From Methylophilus aquaticus (GTDB taxonomy: Bacteria > Pseudomonadota > Gammaproteobacteria > Burkholderiales > Methylophilaceae): a stretch of 64,000 bases of DNA. Positions 1 through 11,439 of this stretch are shown piece after piece. The notes beneath the pieces were generated by a model that saw only the letters and a program-made list of their open reading frames with translations, was not told the origin of the DNA and searched no databases. The stretch lies in contig NZ_JAVCAP010000016.1 in NCBI RefSeq assembly GCF_030769565.1, positions 1-64,000 of the forward strand, given 5' to 3'. Numbering within the stretch: position 1 is the first letter of the stretch; each line of letters opens with the position of its first letter. A program made the position numbers and the translations under genes.

Positions 1-25
1 CGTGGGTTCTTCGGGTACGTTTCAT
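1..25 (-). CDS. IS3-family transposase OrfA, first 8 codons only
   Basis: The minus strand reads MKRTRRTH from an ATG at 25, then leaves the window. This matches the usual N-terminus of IS3-family OrfA proteins (helix-turn-helix DNA-binding subunit, MKRTRR(T/N)HSP-type start). AGAGAAAG lies just upstream as ribosome site. The call is based on only eight residues plus the adjacent IS-like terminus. Confidence 0.5.
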
Positions 26-112
26 TGCTTTCTTTCTCTGCTTTCTGCCGCCTATCGGCTGCAAGGTTAAGCAAGAATATCACTTAAAACACTGTCCAGT
101 TTTCCGGGTCCA
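1..112 (-). mobile_element. End of an IS3-family insertion sequence (rest lies outside the window)
   Basis: Read on the minus strand, the stretch starts with a terminal sequence TGGACCCGGAAAACTGGACA (complement of 93-112), typical in form of IS3-family ends, which begin with TG. A ribosome-binding stretch AGAGAAAG and the first codons of an OrfA-like transposase subunit follow. Only this end is inside the window, so neither the target duplication nor the intactness of the element can be judged. The assignment rests on terminus shape and the OrfA start. Confidence 0.6.
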
Positions 113-142
113 CCTCTAACTGGGTATCGATGACTAAACTAA

Positions 143-820
143 TCAAACCTTGACTTGTTGACTGCGCCACACTGGAAATGAGCTGTATTTCTGTGCATCA
201 ATGTTACTGACGAAAAAGACTTGCGCCAAACGTGAGTCTTTTAACGTTTGACCAAAAAAGTTATTTGCCGCATGAAAATGGCGGCCTTCATACAAAATTA
301 ACGTGTTATAGACATTATTAATACGCACAATTTCATCAAACATACTGTGATAAGCCGTATTCATTTTTACAGTACCCTCGGCAAAACGCTTATCGTTTTG
401 TTTTAAAGCTTTTTCATAAGCGTCCGGATCAAAGCTTTTGTTTGGTTTGAACAATGAGGTGCCGGAATCCAAAGGCGCATCCGGGCTTAAATACAACACT
501 GCTGCAAACACTGCATTGCCGTCGGTATGAATCACACCGCGACCATAGTCTTCACTCACGCTTTGAAAGTTAGTCGAAATAGCCCAGCGCATGCGCTCAT
601 GTTCAGAGTTATGAAACAGAGAAATAATTTTGGAACTGACTTTTTCAAATAAAGGCTTGTTAATCACGGATAAATCTTTGGTCCTCGCACCAGGAAAAAC
701 GTACGGAACATCTTTTAATTGGTGTCGGTATTGGTATTTTTGATTCAAGGCAAACGTGCGCACCGCATCTGGATCTTCGTAGAAGTTTTCAACAATGGTC
801 ACGGGATATAAATTCATCAT
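143..820 (-). CDS. DUF6445-type protein, 2OG-Fe(II) oxygenase-like
   Basis: A 225-residue soluble protein. It carries an IHTDG motif (His-x-Asp) about mid-protein and a second histidine pair in EGRHFHAANNFFG near the C-terminus, with VLYLSPDAPLDSGTSLF between. This layout resembles the metal-binding HxD...H of 2-oxoglutarate/Fe(II) oxygenase folds and DUF6445 proteins; the exact reaction is unknown. I start it at the ATG-ATG pair (820 or 817), because extending upstream to a TTG at 880 would run through the strong hairpin terminator at 866-899. No clear Shine-Dalgarno is seen at either ATG. The gene lies alone between an IS end and the porin gene. Confidence 0.6.
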   Translation of the reverse strand: MMNLYPVTIVENFYEDPDAVRTFALNQKYQYRHQLKDVPYVFPGARTKDLSVINKPLFEKVSSKIISLFHNSEHERMRWAISTNFQSVSEDYGRGVIHTDGNAVFAAVLYLSPDAPLDSGTSLFKPNKSFDPDAYEKALKQNDKRFAEGTVKMNTAYHSMFDEIVRINNVYNTLILYEGRHFHAANNFFGQTLKDSRLAQVFFVSNIDAQKYSSFPVWRSQQVKV

Positions 821-865
821 GGATAAGCAGTAATAGTTAAATGAGGACAAACACATCAAGAATAC

Positions 866-899
866 TAAAAAAAACGGCAACCGAAGTTGCCGTTTTTTC
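866..899. terminator. Bidirectional rho-independent terminator
   Basis: A nine-pair stem AACGGCAAC/GTTGCCGTT closes a loop that reads TTCG on the minus strand, flanked by A and T runs on both sides. On the minus strand it ends the porin gene with at least eight T residues; it could also stop plus-strand transcription. Confidence 0.9.
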
Positions 900-935
900 T
901 GTTTTTAATTTATTGCAGGTTAACCTGCCACTAAA

Positions 936-2192
936 TTAGAAGAACAGGATAGCACCCAATGAAATGGTTTTTGCTTTCAGATCTGTATCAGCTGCAGCAC
1001 GAACGTTTGTTTCGTCTTTAGCTTGTGAGTATTCAGCAACCAAGTTCAAGTGTTTGGTCAATGGGTGGTAAGCACCAACTACCCACATGTTGTTTTTGAT
1101 TTCGCTGAATGAATCAACGCCATTGCCGTCCAGTGTTGACTCACCGTAAGAGGCTGCCAATTTAGTACCTGCACCTGGAACAGTGTAAGAACCTTGAACA
1201 TACCATTGGTCAGAGTCACGACGTTTGCCGGTAGAGTCGAAACCGTTCAACAGTTGCACAGTTTGGCCGATACCTTTGCCTTTACCGTAGTAACCAACTA
1301 AACCGAAATCAGCAATTTTCAGTGCTGTACCGATATCAAATGCAGTTGCGCGCTCATCAGTATTGGTTAAAGTGTTAGCTGTTGCAGCTACTAACGCTGT
1401 ACCTGCTGTGTTAATGCCTGCAGCTGTTGCATTTGTCAAACCTTCAACTTTTTGTGTGATTGCAGAAACCCACACTTTACCAGCAACATCACCTGTCCAC
1501 TCGTAAGAAGCTTTACCTTCAAATGCTGGAGCAGAACCTGAACGCTCTGTAGAGCCAACGCTGCCAGTACCTGTAGAAGCCAATGCGTTCCAGCCTTGTG
1601 TTACACCAGCTGTGAATTGGAAGCCATTCCAGTTTGGTGAAGTGTAAGCAACTTGTGCTTTCCAGTCAGCATACATAAAACCGCGACCGATACGACCCAA
1701 AGTTGTTGTGTTGCCAGCCAAAGAACCAGCAGCAGAACCAACGCCCAACAGAGTTTGGTCATTCAAGATAGCGTCTGAAGCGTAGATGCCCAGATCTTTA
1801 CCCAGTTTGATAGAACCCCATGAAGCATCACCGAAAGTCAGGAATGCTTGACGGTTTTCTTGTTGTGAGCCTTGTACACCTGCGTTTTTAGTAGAAGCAC
1901 CTGGGTTGATGCTGATTGTGAAACCAACATCCAGATCGTTCTGACGTGTTTTACCAGATACGCTCAGATAGTTAGGCAGCAAACCAGTAGTGATGTTGCT
2001 TACGCTGTCACCATTGCCACGTTCACCTGCAGTTGCGTCATCGCCGCTGAAGCTAGTGTGTGTGTAGTAAGCGTTAACCACGCCACCGATGTCCAGAGTC
2101 CAGTCACCAGCCGGGATTGTGATACCAGCTTGTGCGCTAGAAGCGGCAGCAAACAGAGCTGCTGCAACTGCTACGTTTAATTTTGTGTTCAT
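936..2192 (-). CDS. Outer-membrane porin, Gram-negative type
   Basis: A 418-residue precursor of a trimeric beta-barrel porin that lets small solutes through the outer membrane. The first 22 residues, MNTKLNVAVAAALFAAASSAQA, form a signal peptide, and the mature chain starts GITIPAGDWTLDIGG. The chain alternates short polar/apolar strands and ends in phenylalanine (GAILFF), the signal for barrel assembly. I chose the ATG at 2192 rather than the longer frame because TTGGAGAT lies upstream and the signal peptide then begins at residue 1. Pore selectivity cannot be told. A strong terminator follows. It is probably highly expressed, as such porins usually are. Confidence 0.88.
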   Translation of the reverse strand: MNTKLNVAVAAALFAAASSAQAGITIPAGDWTLDIGGVVNAYYTHTSFSGDDATAGERGNGDSVSNITTGLLPNYLSVSGKTRQNDLDVGFTISINPGASTKNAGVQGSQQENRQAFLTFGDASWGSIKLGKDLGIYASDAILNDQTLLGVGSAAGSLAGNTTTLGRIGRGFMYADWKAQVAYTSPNWNGFQFTAGVTQGWNALASTGTGSVGSTERSGSAPAFEGKASYEWTGDVAGKVWVSAITQKVEGLTNATAAGINTAGTALVAATANTLTNTDERATAFDIGTALKIADFGLVGYYGKGKGIGQTVQLLNGFDSTGKRRDSDQWYVQGSYTVPGAGTKLAASYGESTLDGNGVDSFSEIKNNMWVVGAYHPLTKHLNLVAEYSQAKDETNVRAAADTDLKAKTISLGAILFF

Positions 2193-2690
2193 ACGAATCT
2201 CCAAAAATGTTGTTTTCACAACTTGTGTAAGGATATTGCTTTGTAAGCGAGCCTTTAAAAAGGCCACTATTAAGAACTCCCTCAGAATCGCTCAGAGCAT
2301 TTCCAAGAAGGTCAGTGCAATTCTGACAAAATGGCTTAAGGTGGCGCAAGTGAATACGTCAAATTGCTTAGGCCAACTTAAAATTGTTGTAAATCTACAA
2401 CAGGTTATTGCTGTTTGTTGGAGTAAAGTTTAAATCTGTACCGTTTTTTGTGTTTTTTTATACTTTGTGGCCAATGTGGCTTCTGTTAGCATAAGTCTTA
2501 CTTTTGGCACTTTTATTGACAAGCGTGATCAATATAAATAGAGACTTTATGCACGAACAAAAAAGAGACAATAAATAGTTAACAAAAGAATCAATCGCCT
2601 GTCATTCCCGCTTTTGCGGGGATGATGAAGTGATACGTTTTTAGGATTTACTATGATTCGTGCAAAAGTTTCGAATAGTTATTTAGGAGA
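2193..2690. other. Intergenic region between the porin and the GGDEF-like gene
   Basis: About 500 bases, AT-rich. It must hold the divergent promoters for the porin (minus) and the next gene (plus), but I could not pick a convincing -35/-10 pair. The only clear structure is the REP-like hairpin at 2601-2624. Short frames here (70-114 codons) have no protein-like features. Confidence 0.5.
2601..2624. repeat. REP-like palindrome (GTCATTCCCGC type)
   Basis: CATTCCCGC and GCGGGGATG pair over nine positions (one G-T) around a TTTT loop. This is the common GTCATTCCCGC...GCGGGAATG intergenic palindrome of proteobacteria. A related but different one occurs at 22349-22376. Confidence 0.6.
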
Positions 2691-3179
2691 ATGATGATGG
2701 TATCCGACATTCAATTACGCTCACGCTTTATGGACACGTTAGATTGGTTGTGCCAAGTGATGATCAGGCATTCAAATGGTTTTGATGTGGCATTGGTGCG
2801 CATTGCGTATGGCGACGACAACAGTTTAGGCGAAGCTTACGGCGCACCAGAAGCATTGAGACAATTATCTTTGTTAACACATGATTTGCAAAAGGCATTT
2901 AGAAAATCTGACCTGGTGGGGCGTGACGGGACAGATTTTTGGATTTTATTTCCTTATACCCGAATGACCGAAAATATTTATGAAAAGTTGCTGGATGTTT
3001 TACAAGCATCCAGCCATGAGAATCTGAATATTGTGAATAGAGAAGTGACTATTTTTGAATTGCCACTGATTTACCGGGATAATCAATTGCCGGAACAAGC
3101 ATTGGAGTTGTTGCATTATTTGAAACTGCATCAGCCACAGCTTGCCAGCCATGTGTTTAGATTGGCATCTACGATTTAA
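2691..3179 (+). CDS. Small degenerate GGDEF-domain-like protein
   Basis: A 162-residue protein without signal or membrane segments. The centre, LQKAFRKSDLVGRDGTDFWILFP, follows the pattern of the GGDEF-domain core (helix, then R-x-G-x-D-E-F-x-hydrophobic). However, the GG(D/E)EF active-site loop is not present, so it probably does not make cyclic-di-GMP. A binding or regulatory role is inference. Three ATG codons stand in a row (2691, 2694, 2697) after AGGAG at 2685-2689; spacing favours the third. It is followed after nine bases by the convergent end of mutY. Confidence 0.55.
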   Translation: MMMVSDIQLRSRFMDTLDWLCQVMIRHSNGFDVALVRIAYGDDNSLGEAYGAPEALRQLSLLTHDLQKAFRKSDLVGRDGTDFWILFPYTRMTENIYEKLLDVLQASSHENLNIVNREVTIFELPLIYRDNQLPEQALELLHYLKLHQPQLASHVFRLASTI

Positions 3180-3188
3180 ATGGGTGAT

Positions 3189-4238
3189 TTAAATCAGTGG
3201 TGGAGTTGACTTCAGGTTTTTAAGCAGTGTTCTTACCGGCGCAGGAATGGCCGCTGTGATGGCGTCGTCAATCGATAGCCAGCACGTCGTTGCTATTTCA
3301 GGCTGACGCACTCCGGTGAGCTGTAATGGTTGTGGCGTAATCTCGAGCTTGAAATGGGTAAAGGTATGCCATAACACGGGCAATGTTTCTAAAGGCTCTG
3401 TCGCGAGACGATATTTTTCATAAGCAGCCTGACAGGGTATTTCTTCCTGCTGCACTTCAGGCAAACTCCATAAGCCGCCCCAGATGCCATGGTTCGGGCG
3501 CTTCTCGAGCAAGATCTCACCGGCATCCATAATCATCATCATCGTGATACGTTTTTCCGGCATTGCCTTGCGTGGTTTGGGCGAGGGTAGCTTGGATACC
3601 CTTTGCTGCTGATAAGCCTGACAGTCGTTTTGTAGCGGGCAAGATAGACAACGTGGTTTGCTACGGGTGCACAGGGTTGCACCAAAATCCATCAGGCCCT
3701 GAATATAGGCTGGTAGATTCAGTTGAGGCAGCAAACTTTCGGCAAGGCTCCAGCATTGCTTTTCAATCAGTGGCAGGCCTGGCCAGCCTTCGATGCCAAA
3801 CACACGTGCAAGTACCCGCTTTACATTGCCATCCAGAATGGTTTGACGCTGATTGAAAGAAAATACACTGATGGCGGCTGCCGTAGAACGGCCTATGCCT
3901 TTGAGTGACTGGATACTTTGAAAGTCTTGCGGAAACTGGCCAGAAAATTCACGCATGATGGTTTGTGCGGCATGATGCAGATTACGTGCGCGGGAGTAAT
4001 AGCCCAACCCGCTCCAATACTGCATCACTTCGTCCTGACTCGCCGCTGCCAGGCTGGCAATGGTGGGAAAGCGTTCCATAAATCGGCCATAATAGCCAAT
4101 GACAGCGCTGACTTGTGTCTGTTGCAACATGATTTCCGACACCCACACGGCATAAGGATCTTTACTTTGTTGCCATGGCAGATCATGGCGGCCATGCGTA
4201 CGCTGCCAGGTGATAATTTTTTCAGCAAACGCACTCAC
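3189..4238 (-). CDS. mutY: Adenine DNA glycosylase MutY
   Basis: Removes adenine mispaired with 8-oxoguanine in base-excision repair. Visible are the catalytic glutamate in SEIMLQQTQV (E35), the helix-hairpin-helix SLKGIGRSTA (about 111-120), the catalytic aspartate in LDGNVKRV (D136), and the four iron-sulfur ligands C190, C197, C200, C206 (C-x6-C-x2-C-x5-C). The C-terminal third is the Nudix-like domain that reads 8-oxoguanine. At 349 residues the length is normal. It starts at a GTG that overlaps the asmA stop by one base, so the two are translationally coupled. Confidence 0.95.
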   Translation of the reverse strand: MSAFAEKIITWQRTHGRHDLPWQQSKDPYAVWVSEIMLQQTQVSAVIGYYGRFMERFPTIASLAAASQDEVMQYWSGLGYYSRARNLHHAAQTIMREFSGQFPQDFQSIQSLKGIGRSTAAAISVFSFNQRQTILDGNVKRVLARVFGIEGWPGLPLIEKQCWSLAESLLPQLNLPAYIQGLMDFGATLCTRSKPRCLSCPLQNDCQAYQQQRVSKLPSPKPRKAMPEKRITMMMIMDAGEILLEKRPNHGIWGGLWSLPEVQQEEIPCQAAYEKYRLATEPLETLPVLWHTFTHFKLEITPQPLQLTGVRQPEIATTCWLSIDDAITAAIPAPVRTLLKNLKSTPPLI

Positions 4239-7003
4239 TAGAAATTCAACAGCTTTTTAAGCGCCTTTTGTTTCAGTTGGTCGGCAGGTTTGGTTTCTTC
4301 TGCCGGTTTTTCTTCTGTTGGGTTTGCGTCGCTGGGTTTTTCAGTGCCAGTGTTTGTGCTTTCACTGGATGACTTTTTGTTTAACAGGCCTTTGAGGGCA
4401 TCAGTTTTATTGCTGCCATTGATCAGTGACTTGACCGCATCTGCTTTGTCACCCCCCAATTGATTGGTTAAAGCATCTAAAGCTGCTGATTTAGCCAATG
4501 CTTGTCCGAGTGCGGCCATATCAATACTAAATTTAGGCGCAGCAAAGGCGCCTGTAACCTTGATGGGAATGCCCACACTACCGAGATCGCCTGCTTCTTT
4601 GCCACCTTGACCCTTGAGCGAATTGACTAATGTAGGTTTTGCAAGGTAATTGATTTGTTCTTTGCCGATATCGATATCGCCTTTGCTTTCACCCTTGGTC
4701 AGGCGAAAAATGGGTGCCTTCATCGCCAGATCGTCATTGCGCGCCACACCGTTTTTAATGTTGAAGCTGGCGGTGAGTTCGCTAAAGTCAGTTTGTTTGG
4801 TGTTGTCAGTTGCGGTGGTGGTTTGACCCTTAAGCACATTCAGTTTGCTTTTGGCATCGCGAATGGTCCCGGCAATATCAATCCCTTTTACAGTGCCATC
4901 CGCCATGCGTAAATCAGCCGTGCCGGACAGCGACTTTTTTAAAGCAGTCACCGTGGCTCCCTGTGCCGCAACATCCAGGCTCACATTGCCCGTCCCAGAC
5001 AGCATGTCATTATTAATGGTTTCTGCAAGCAGTGAACCTACGGATATGTTTTGCAGGGTTTGCTGAATATTGATGGCCGGTGTTGCGCGCGCATCCAGTT
5101 TGACTGCGCCACGTACCGTTCCCTGATAGACATCTACATTCAGTGGATTCAGGCTGGCTACTCCGTCTTGTGCTTTCAACCCGATATTCAAGTTTTTGGC
5201 CTCGGTTTTGCCATATTTGAGTTGACCGATGCGGATGCTGCCCTGTGCATTGAATGCCTTGAGTGCAGACAAATCAAGAGGCTGCTCCGGATTGGCATTC
5301 GCTGATTTTTCAGGCGTTTTCTCATTGCTTGCGGTTGAACTGTTAGCCGTTTGTTGTGGCATATAGCGATTAAGATCCAGCTTGTCGATATTCACATCAA
5401 AGGTGTACAACGGTTTGCTGAATTGGCTGATGGCCAGATTGCCCTGAATGCGCGAGTCATCCAGCTTGACATCCAACCCTTGCAGGGCAAGCTTTTGACC
5501 ATCTGCTTTGATGCCCACATTAAGTCCGGTCAAGGTATATGGGGTGTAGAGAATTTTCCCGATATTGATGCTGCCATCAAGAAACAGGGTTTTCAATACG
5601 CTAAAATCTGCTGGTTTATCGGTTTTGCTCGTACCGGATGCTGTTTTTTGTGCAGTGACCTCGGCCTTTTTACTGCCAGTGTTCCCCAGCAGGGCATTCA
5701 GGTTGAGTGTATCTGCGTGTATTTTGAAGCCAATATGCGGCGTTTTGAAACCGGCAACATTCACATCCCCGTTCAGTTTTGTCTCTGCCAGCAGCAGATT
5801 AAACACGGTTTTCACCTGCTCCTGCTTGATATTGGCGTTAAGCGCCAATTTAAACTCGCCATCCATTGCGCCTTTGGGCACTGCCGGATCCTGAATGTGA
5901 AACTGGCCTGCCAGCGCCGGGATATCGAACACCATGTCAGCCAGATTGGCTTTTACGGGAGATGCAAAGTGGCCTTCAACTTTGCGCGTACCTGCATTCA
6001 CCTGTACATCGGCAGTAATGCCTTTGCTCTCGGCGGCTTGCTGATTGCCTTTGAGCTCAGCCAGTGCCACTTCCAGTTTCAAATCGCCCTGGGCATCTTG
6101 CTGTTTTAGCGCCAGCAACACTTTTTCGCTGGAAATCAGCTTGGGGTTGACTGCCATGGCCGGCGCTTGCAAGCTCACCTCACGTGTGATGCCGTTAAAA
6201 TCACCTTGCATTGCCAGCTTGAGCTCCGTCACACTCAGCGCCGCTTGCGCAGCATCGACATCCACAGCACCTTGTGCGGTCACCACCACATCTTTGCCAT
6301 CCAGCAACGCCCCTTTAATCTGCGCATCCAGGCCTTTTACCACAAAGTGTTTGGCCTCAGGGTCGGCCATGATATTGGCTTTAATCACGGCATCGGCATT
6401 GACCTGTGGCTGGTTGGCGGTCACATGAAAGTCCGCAGCGATATCGAATGGTGTTTTCAGGGCGACCTGGCCGGTCGTGACATTCAAATGCTCGACGCCA
6501 TATTTTGCGCCGGACCCTTCATTGATATAGCTGGCTTGTGTATTGGTGATTTTGATACCCTGCACATCAAAATTAATTGGCTGGGAGGGGTCGTCTTCTT
6601 CCTTGCTCAGCAAGTCATCAAAGTTAAAACTGCCATCCGCATGCTGGATGATATTGATTTGTGCGCCATTGAGATACACGGTATCAACGACGATTTCTTT
6701 TTTTAGCAAAGGCAGTATAGCCAATGCCACCTTTGCACTTTTGATGGCAGCAAATTGCTGGCGCGCATGATGTTCAGACAGGCTTATTTCGCCGAGATCT
6801 GCGCCAATCTTTGGCCAGAAACTGAGTTTGATGTCACCCTTGATCTCTAAAGTACGCTGTTTTTTATCCTTGACCAGCTGAATGACGGTGGATTTGTAAT
6901 CATTCGGATTAAACGTAACGGCCAAATAGACGACGAGCAAAATCAATACAGCTAACAGGCCGCCAAAGCCGATCATTATTTTTTTCAGAATGGAAGACTT
7001 CAT
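4238..7003 (-). CDS. asmA: AsmA family protein
   Basis: A 921-residue inner-membrane-anchored periplasmic protein. One N-terminal membrane segment (about residues 9-30) is followed by the FNPNDYKSTVIQLVKDKKQRTLEIKG region that marks the AsmA N-terminus, then a long repetitive beta-rich region and a hydrophilic Ser/Thr/Glu/Pro-rich linker near the end. AsmA-like proteins are linked to outer-membrane assembly and lipid transport; here the exact role is inferred from the family. AAGGGA stands before the ATG at 7003. mutY follows with a one-base overlap. Confidence 0.88.
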   Translation of the reverse strand: MKSSILKKIMIGFGGLLAVLILLVVYLAVTFNPNDYKSTVIQLVKDKKQRTLEIKGDIKLSFWPKIGADLGEISLSEHHARQQFAAIKSAKVALAILPLLKKEIVVDTVYLNGAQINIIQHADGSFNFDDLLSKEEDDPSQPINFDVQGIKITNTQASYINEGSGAKYGVEHLNVTTGQVALKTPFDIAADFHVTANQPQVNADAVIKANIMADPEAKHFVVKGLDAQIKGALLDGKDVVVTAQGAVDVDAAQAALSVTELKLAMQGDFNGITREVSLQAPAMAVNPKLISSEKVLLALKQQDAQGDLKLEVALAELKGNQQAAESKGITADVQVNAGTRKVEGHFASPVKANLADMVFDIPALAGQFHIQDPAVPKGAMDGEFKLALNANIKQEQVKTVFNLLLAETKLNGDVNVAGFKTPHIGFKIHADTLNLNALLGNTGSKKAEVTAQKTASGTSKTDKPADFSVLKTLFLDGSINIGKILYTPYTLTGLNVGIKADGQKLALQGLDVKLDDSRIQGNLAISQFSKPLYTFDVNIDKLDLNRYMPQQTANSSTASNEKTPEKSANANPEQPLDLSALKAFNAQGSIRIGQLKYGKTEAKNLNIGLKAQDGVASLNPLNVDVYQGTVRGAVKLDARATPAINIQQTLQNISVGSLLAETINNDMLSGTGNVSLDVAAQGATVTALKKSLSGTADLRMADGTVKGIDIAGTIRDAKSKLNVLKGQTTTATDNTKQTDFSELTASFNIKNGVARNDDLAMKAPIFRLTKGESKGDIDIGKEQINYLAKPTLVNSLKGQGGKEAGDLGSVGIPIKVTGAFAAPKFSIDMAALGQALAKSAALDALTNQLGGDKADAVKSLINGSNKTDALKGLLNKKSSSESTNTGTEKPSDANPTEEKPAEETKPADQLKQKALKKLLNF

Positions 7004-7038
7004 TACAATCCCTTATTTTGATTGCACATTTACGACGA

Positions 7039-7842
7039 TTAATGGGCAAAAAAGACCAAAATCAAGGTGCCAAATATAATCCGGTACCATGCAAATACTG
7101 CAAATGAATGCTGGCCGACAAACTTGATCAGTGCACGGATCACCACCAGTGCAGATAAAAATGCGGTGACAAACCCGGCCATAAAAATCAGTGCATCATC
7201 GAGTGATAACAAATCGCGGGCCTTGAGCAAATCGTAACCGGTGGCAGCGAACATGATAGGCAAGGCCAAAAAGAACGAAAATTCAGTAGCCGTCTGACGG
7301 TTGAGGCCAAAACACATGCCACCCAGAATGGTTGCGCCAGAACGCGAGACACCGGGAATCAGCGCCAGCGATTGCGCAAAACCGATCTGCAGAGACTGCT
7401 TGAGGCTGATGTTATCAATGCTGGCCACTTTACCCTGTGGCACATATTTTTCAATGATCAGAATCAGTACGCCGCCCACAATCAGTGCAATGCCCACCGT
7501 AAAGGAGGAAAACAGAAATTCTTTGATTTGGTGATGGAAAGCAAGGCCCAGAATGGCTGCAGGTAGAAAAGCCACCATCAGGTTACGCACCAGATGCTGC
7601 GCATTGGGGTCGGTCTGAATGCGTTGCACAGTTTGTAACAAGCGTTGCCTGAACTCGACGCATACCGCCAGAATTGCGCCTAGCTGTATCATGATTTCAA
7701 ACACATCGCGTTTTTCTTTATCGAGAAAATCCAGCCACTCGCCTGCAATAATCAAGTGCCCGGTGCTACTGACGGGAATAAATTCGGTCGCGCCTTCGAC
7801 CAGGCCCATAATGACGGCCTTCAGCATAAGTATCATATCCAT
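7039..7842 (-). CDS. uppP: Undecaprenyl-diphosphatase UppP (BacA)
   Basis: An integral membrane enzyme that dephosphorylates undecaprenyl pyrophosphate to recycle the lipid carrier for peptidoglycan and other envelope polymers. At 267 residues it has the usual length. Family motifs are clear: EGATEFIPVSSTGH near the N-terminus and PGVSRSGATILGG in the middle, with about seven or eight hydrophobic segments. It starts MDMILML; the ATG at 7842 and the third codon are both possible. It lies 35 bases upstream of asmA on the same strand. Confidence 0.95.
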   Translation of the reverse strand: MDMILMLKAVIMGLVEGATEFIPVSSTGHLIIAGEWLDFLDKEKRDVFEIMIQLGAILAVCVEFRQRLLQTVQRIQTDPNAQHLVRNLMVAFLPAAILGLAFHHQIKEFLFSSFTVGIALIVGGVLILIIEKYVPQGKVASIDNISLKQSLQIGFAQSLALIPGVSRSGATILGGMCFGLNRQTATEFSFFLALPIMFAATGYDLLKARDLLSLDDALIFMAGFVTAFLSALVVIRALIKFVGQHSFAVFAWYRIIFGTLILVFFAH

Positions 7843-7887
7843 GGCTGTATTCTAGCAGACCACGGCAAAGATGATGATTCATGATTT

Positions 7888-7928
7888 ACATAAAAAAACA
7901 GGACCCTGCTTGCACAAGGTACCTGTCT
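7888..7928 (-). terminator. Probable terminator of katG
   Basis: On the minus strand, an imperfect stem (CAGG-T-ACC against GGG-T-CCTG) is followed by seven T residues, starting 15 bases after the katG stop. The stem has two internal mismatches, so strength is moderate. Confidence 0.55.
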
Positions 7929-7942
7929 GGATTAAAACAGCA

Positions 7943-10479
<2,537 letters not shown>

Positions 10480-11439
10480 ATGACACTGATAGAACTGAAG
10501 TTTGTATTGGCCGTGGCACAAGAACGTAACTTCCGGCGTGCTGCCGAAAAATGCTTTGTGACCCAGCCCGCACTGAGTTTGGGCATTAAAAAGCTTGAAG
10601 AAGAGCTTGGAGTGACTCTTTTTGAGCGTAACCGTAACGAAGTCACTCCAACAGAAATTGGCCAGCAAATTATTGTACAAGCCAACACCGTGTTGGAGCA
10701 GGCAGCCAAAATCAAGGCGCTTGCAAAGCAAGGCAATGATCCCCTGAATGGGCCGTTCAAGTTGGGTATGATTCACTCCGTAGGGCCTTATCTGTTACCA
10801 GAAATGATTCCACCGTTGGTGGTTACTGCACCGCTTATGCCTCTTGAGGTGGAAGAAAATATTACGACCACTTTGGAGCAGCAGCTTAAAAACGGGGTGA
10901 TTGATGCAGCGGTGGTGGCGCTTCCGTTTGATATTGCGGGCATCGAAACCATGCCGCTGTATGACGAGGATTTTAATGTGGTGGTTCCGGTACATCATCC
11001 GTGGGCGACACGCACAGCGATTGACCCTGAAGAGCTCGGTCATGAAAAGGTATTGTTATTGAATGCTGGCCACTGCTTTAGCAATCAGGTCACACAAGCT
11101 TGTCCGGAGCTGAGCCGCAAAGGAGAAGTGTTGCAGGGTAATTCACTGGAAACCATCCGTAACATGGTAGCTTCGAATTTGGGGATTACTGTGTTACCCG
11201 CAATGGCCACTGCCACCCGTTACCAAAATGCACTGATTCGTGTGATCCCTTTTACAAGGCCTGCACCTAGCCGACGTATTGCACTGGCATGGCGTAAAAG
11301 CTTTGTCAGGCTGGCTGCCATTGAGGTGTTGGGTAAAGTGATTGCTGATATTGGCAAACAGATTGTTCAGACTGAATATCCAGGGAGTGACATCCAACAG
11401 CAGGCAAGCGGTCTGCAAACAATCAAAGCGTTGCGTTAG
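10480..11439 (+). CDS. oxyR: Peroxide-sensing LysR-type regulator OxyR
   Basis: A 319-residue LysR-family activator. The N-terminal winged helix-turn-helix is plain (LKFVLAVAQERNFRRAAEKCFVTQPALS). In the effector domain, GHCFSNQVTQAC places cysteines at 199 and 208 from the chosen start, the same positions as the redox cysteines of E. coli OxyR. I chose the ATG at 10480, with GGAGA ten bases upstream, instead of longer frames. Divergent from katG, its likely main target. The 3' end overlaps the convergent DUF3426 gene by four bases. Confidence 0.95.
   Translation: MTLIELKFVLAVAQERNFRRAAEKCFVTQPALSLGIKKLEEELGVTLFERNRNEVTPTEIGQQIIVQANTVLEQAAKIKALAKQGNDPLNGPFKLGMIHSVGPYLLPEMIPPLVVTAPLMPLEVEENITTTLEQQLKNGVIDAAVVALPFDIAGIETMPLYDEDFNVVVPVHHPWATRTAIDPEELGHEKVLLLNAGHCFSNQVTQACPELSRKGEVLQGNSLETIRNMVASNLGITVLPAMATATRYQNALIRVIPFTRPAPSRRIALAWRKSFVRLAAIEVLGKVIADIGKQIVQTEYPGSDIQQQASGLQTIKALR

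Noticed and set aside
5351-6109. A 252-codon open frame on the plus strand
   Set aside because: Antisense to asmA, with no ribosome site and composition of a shadow frame.
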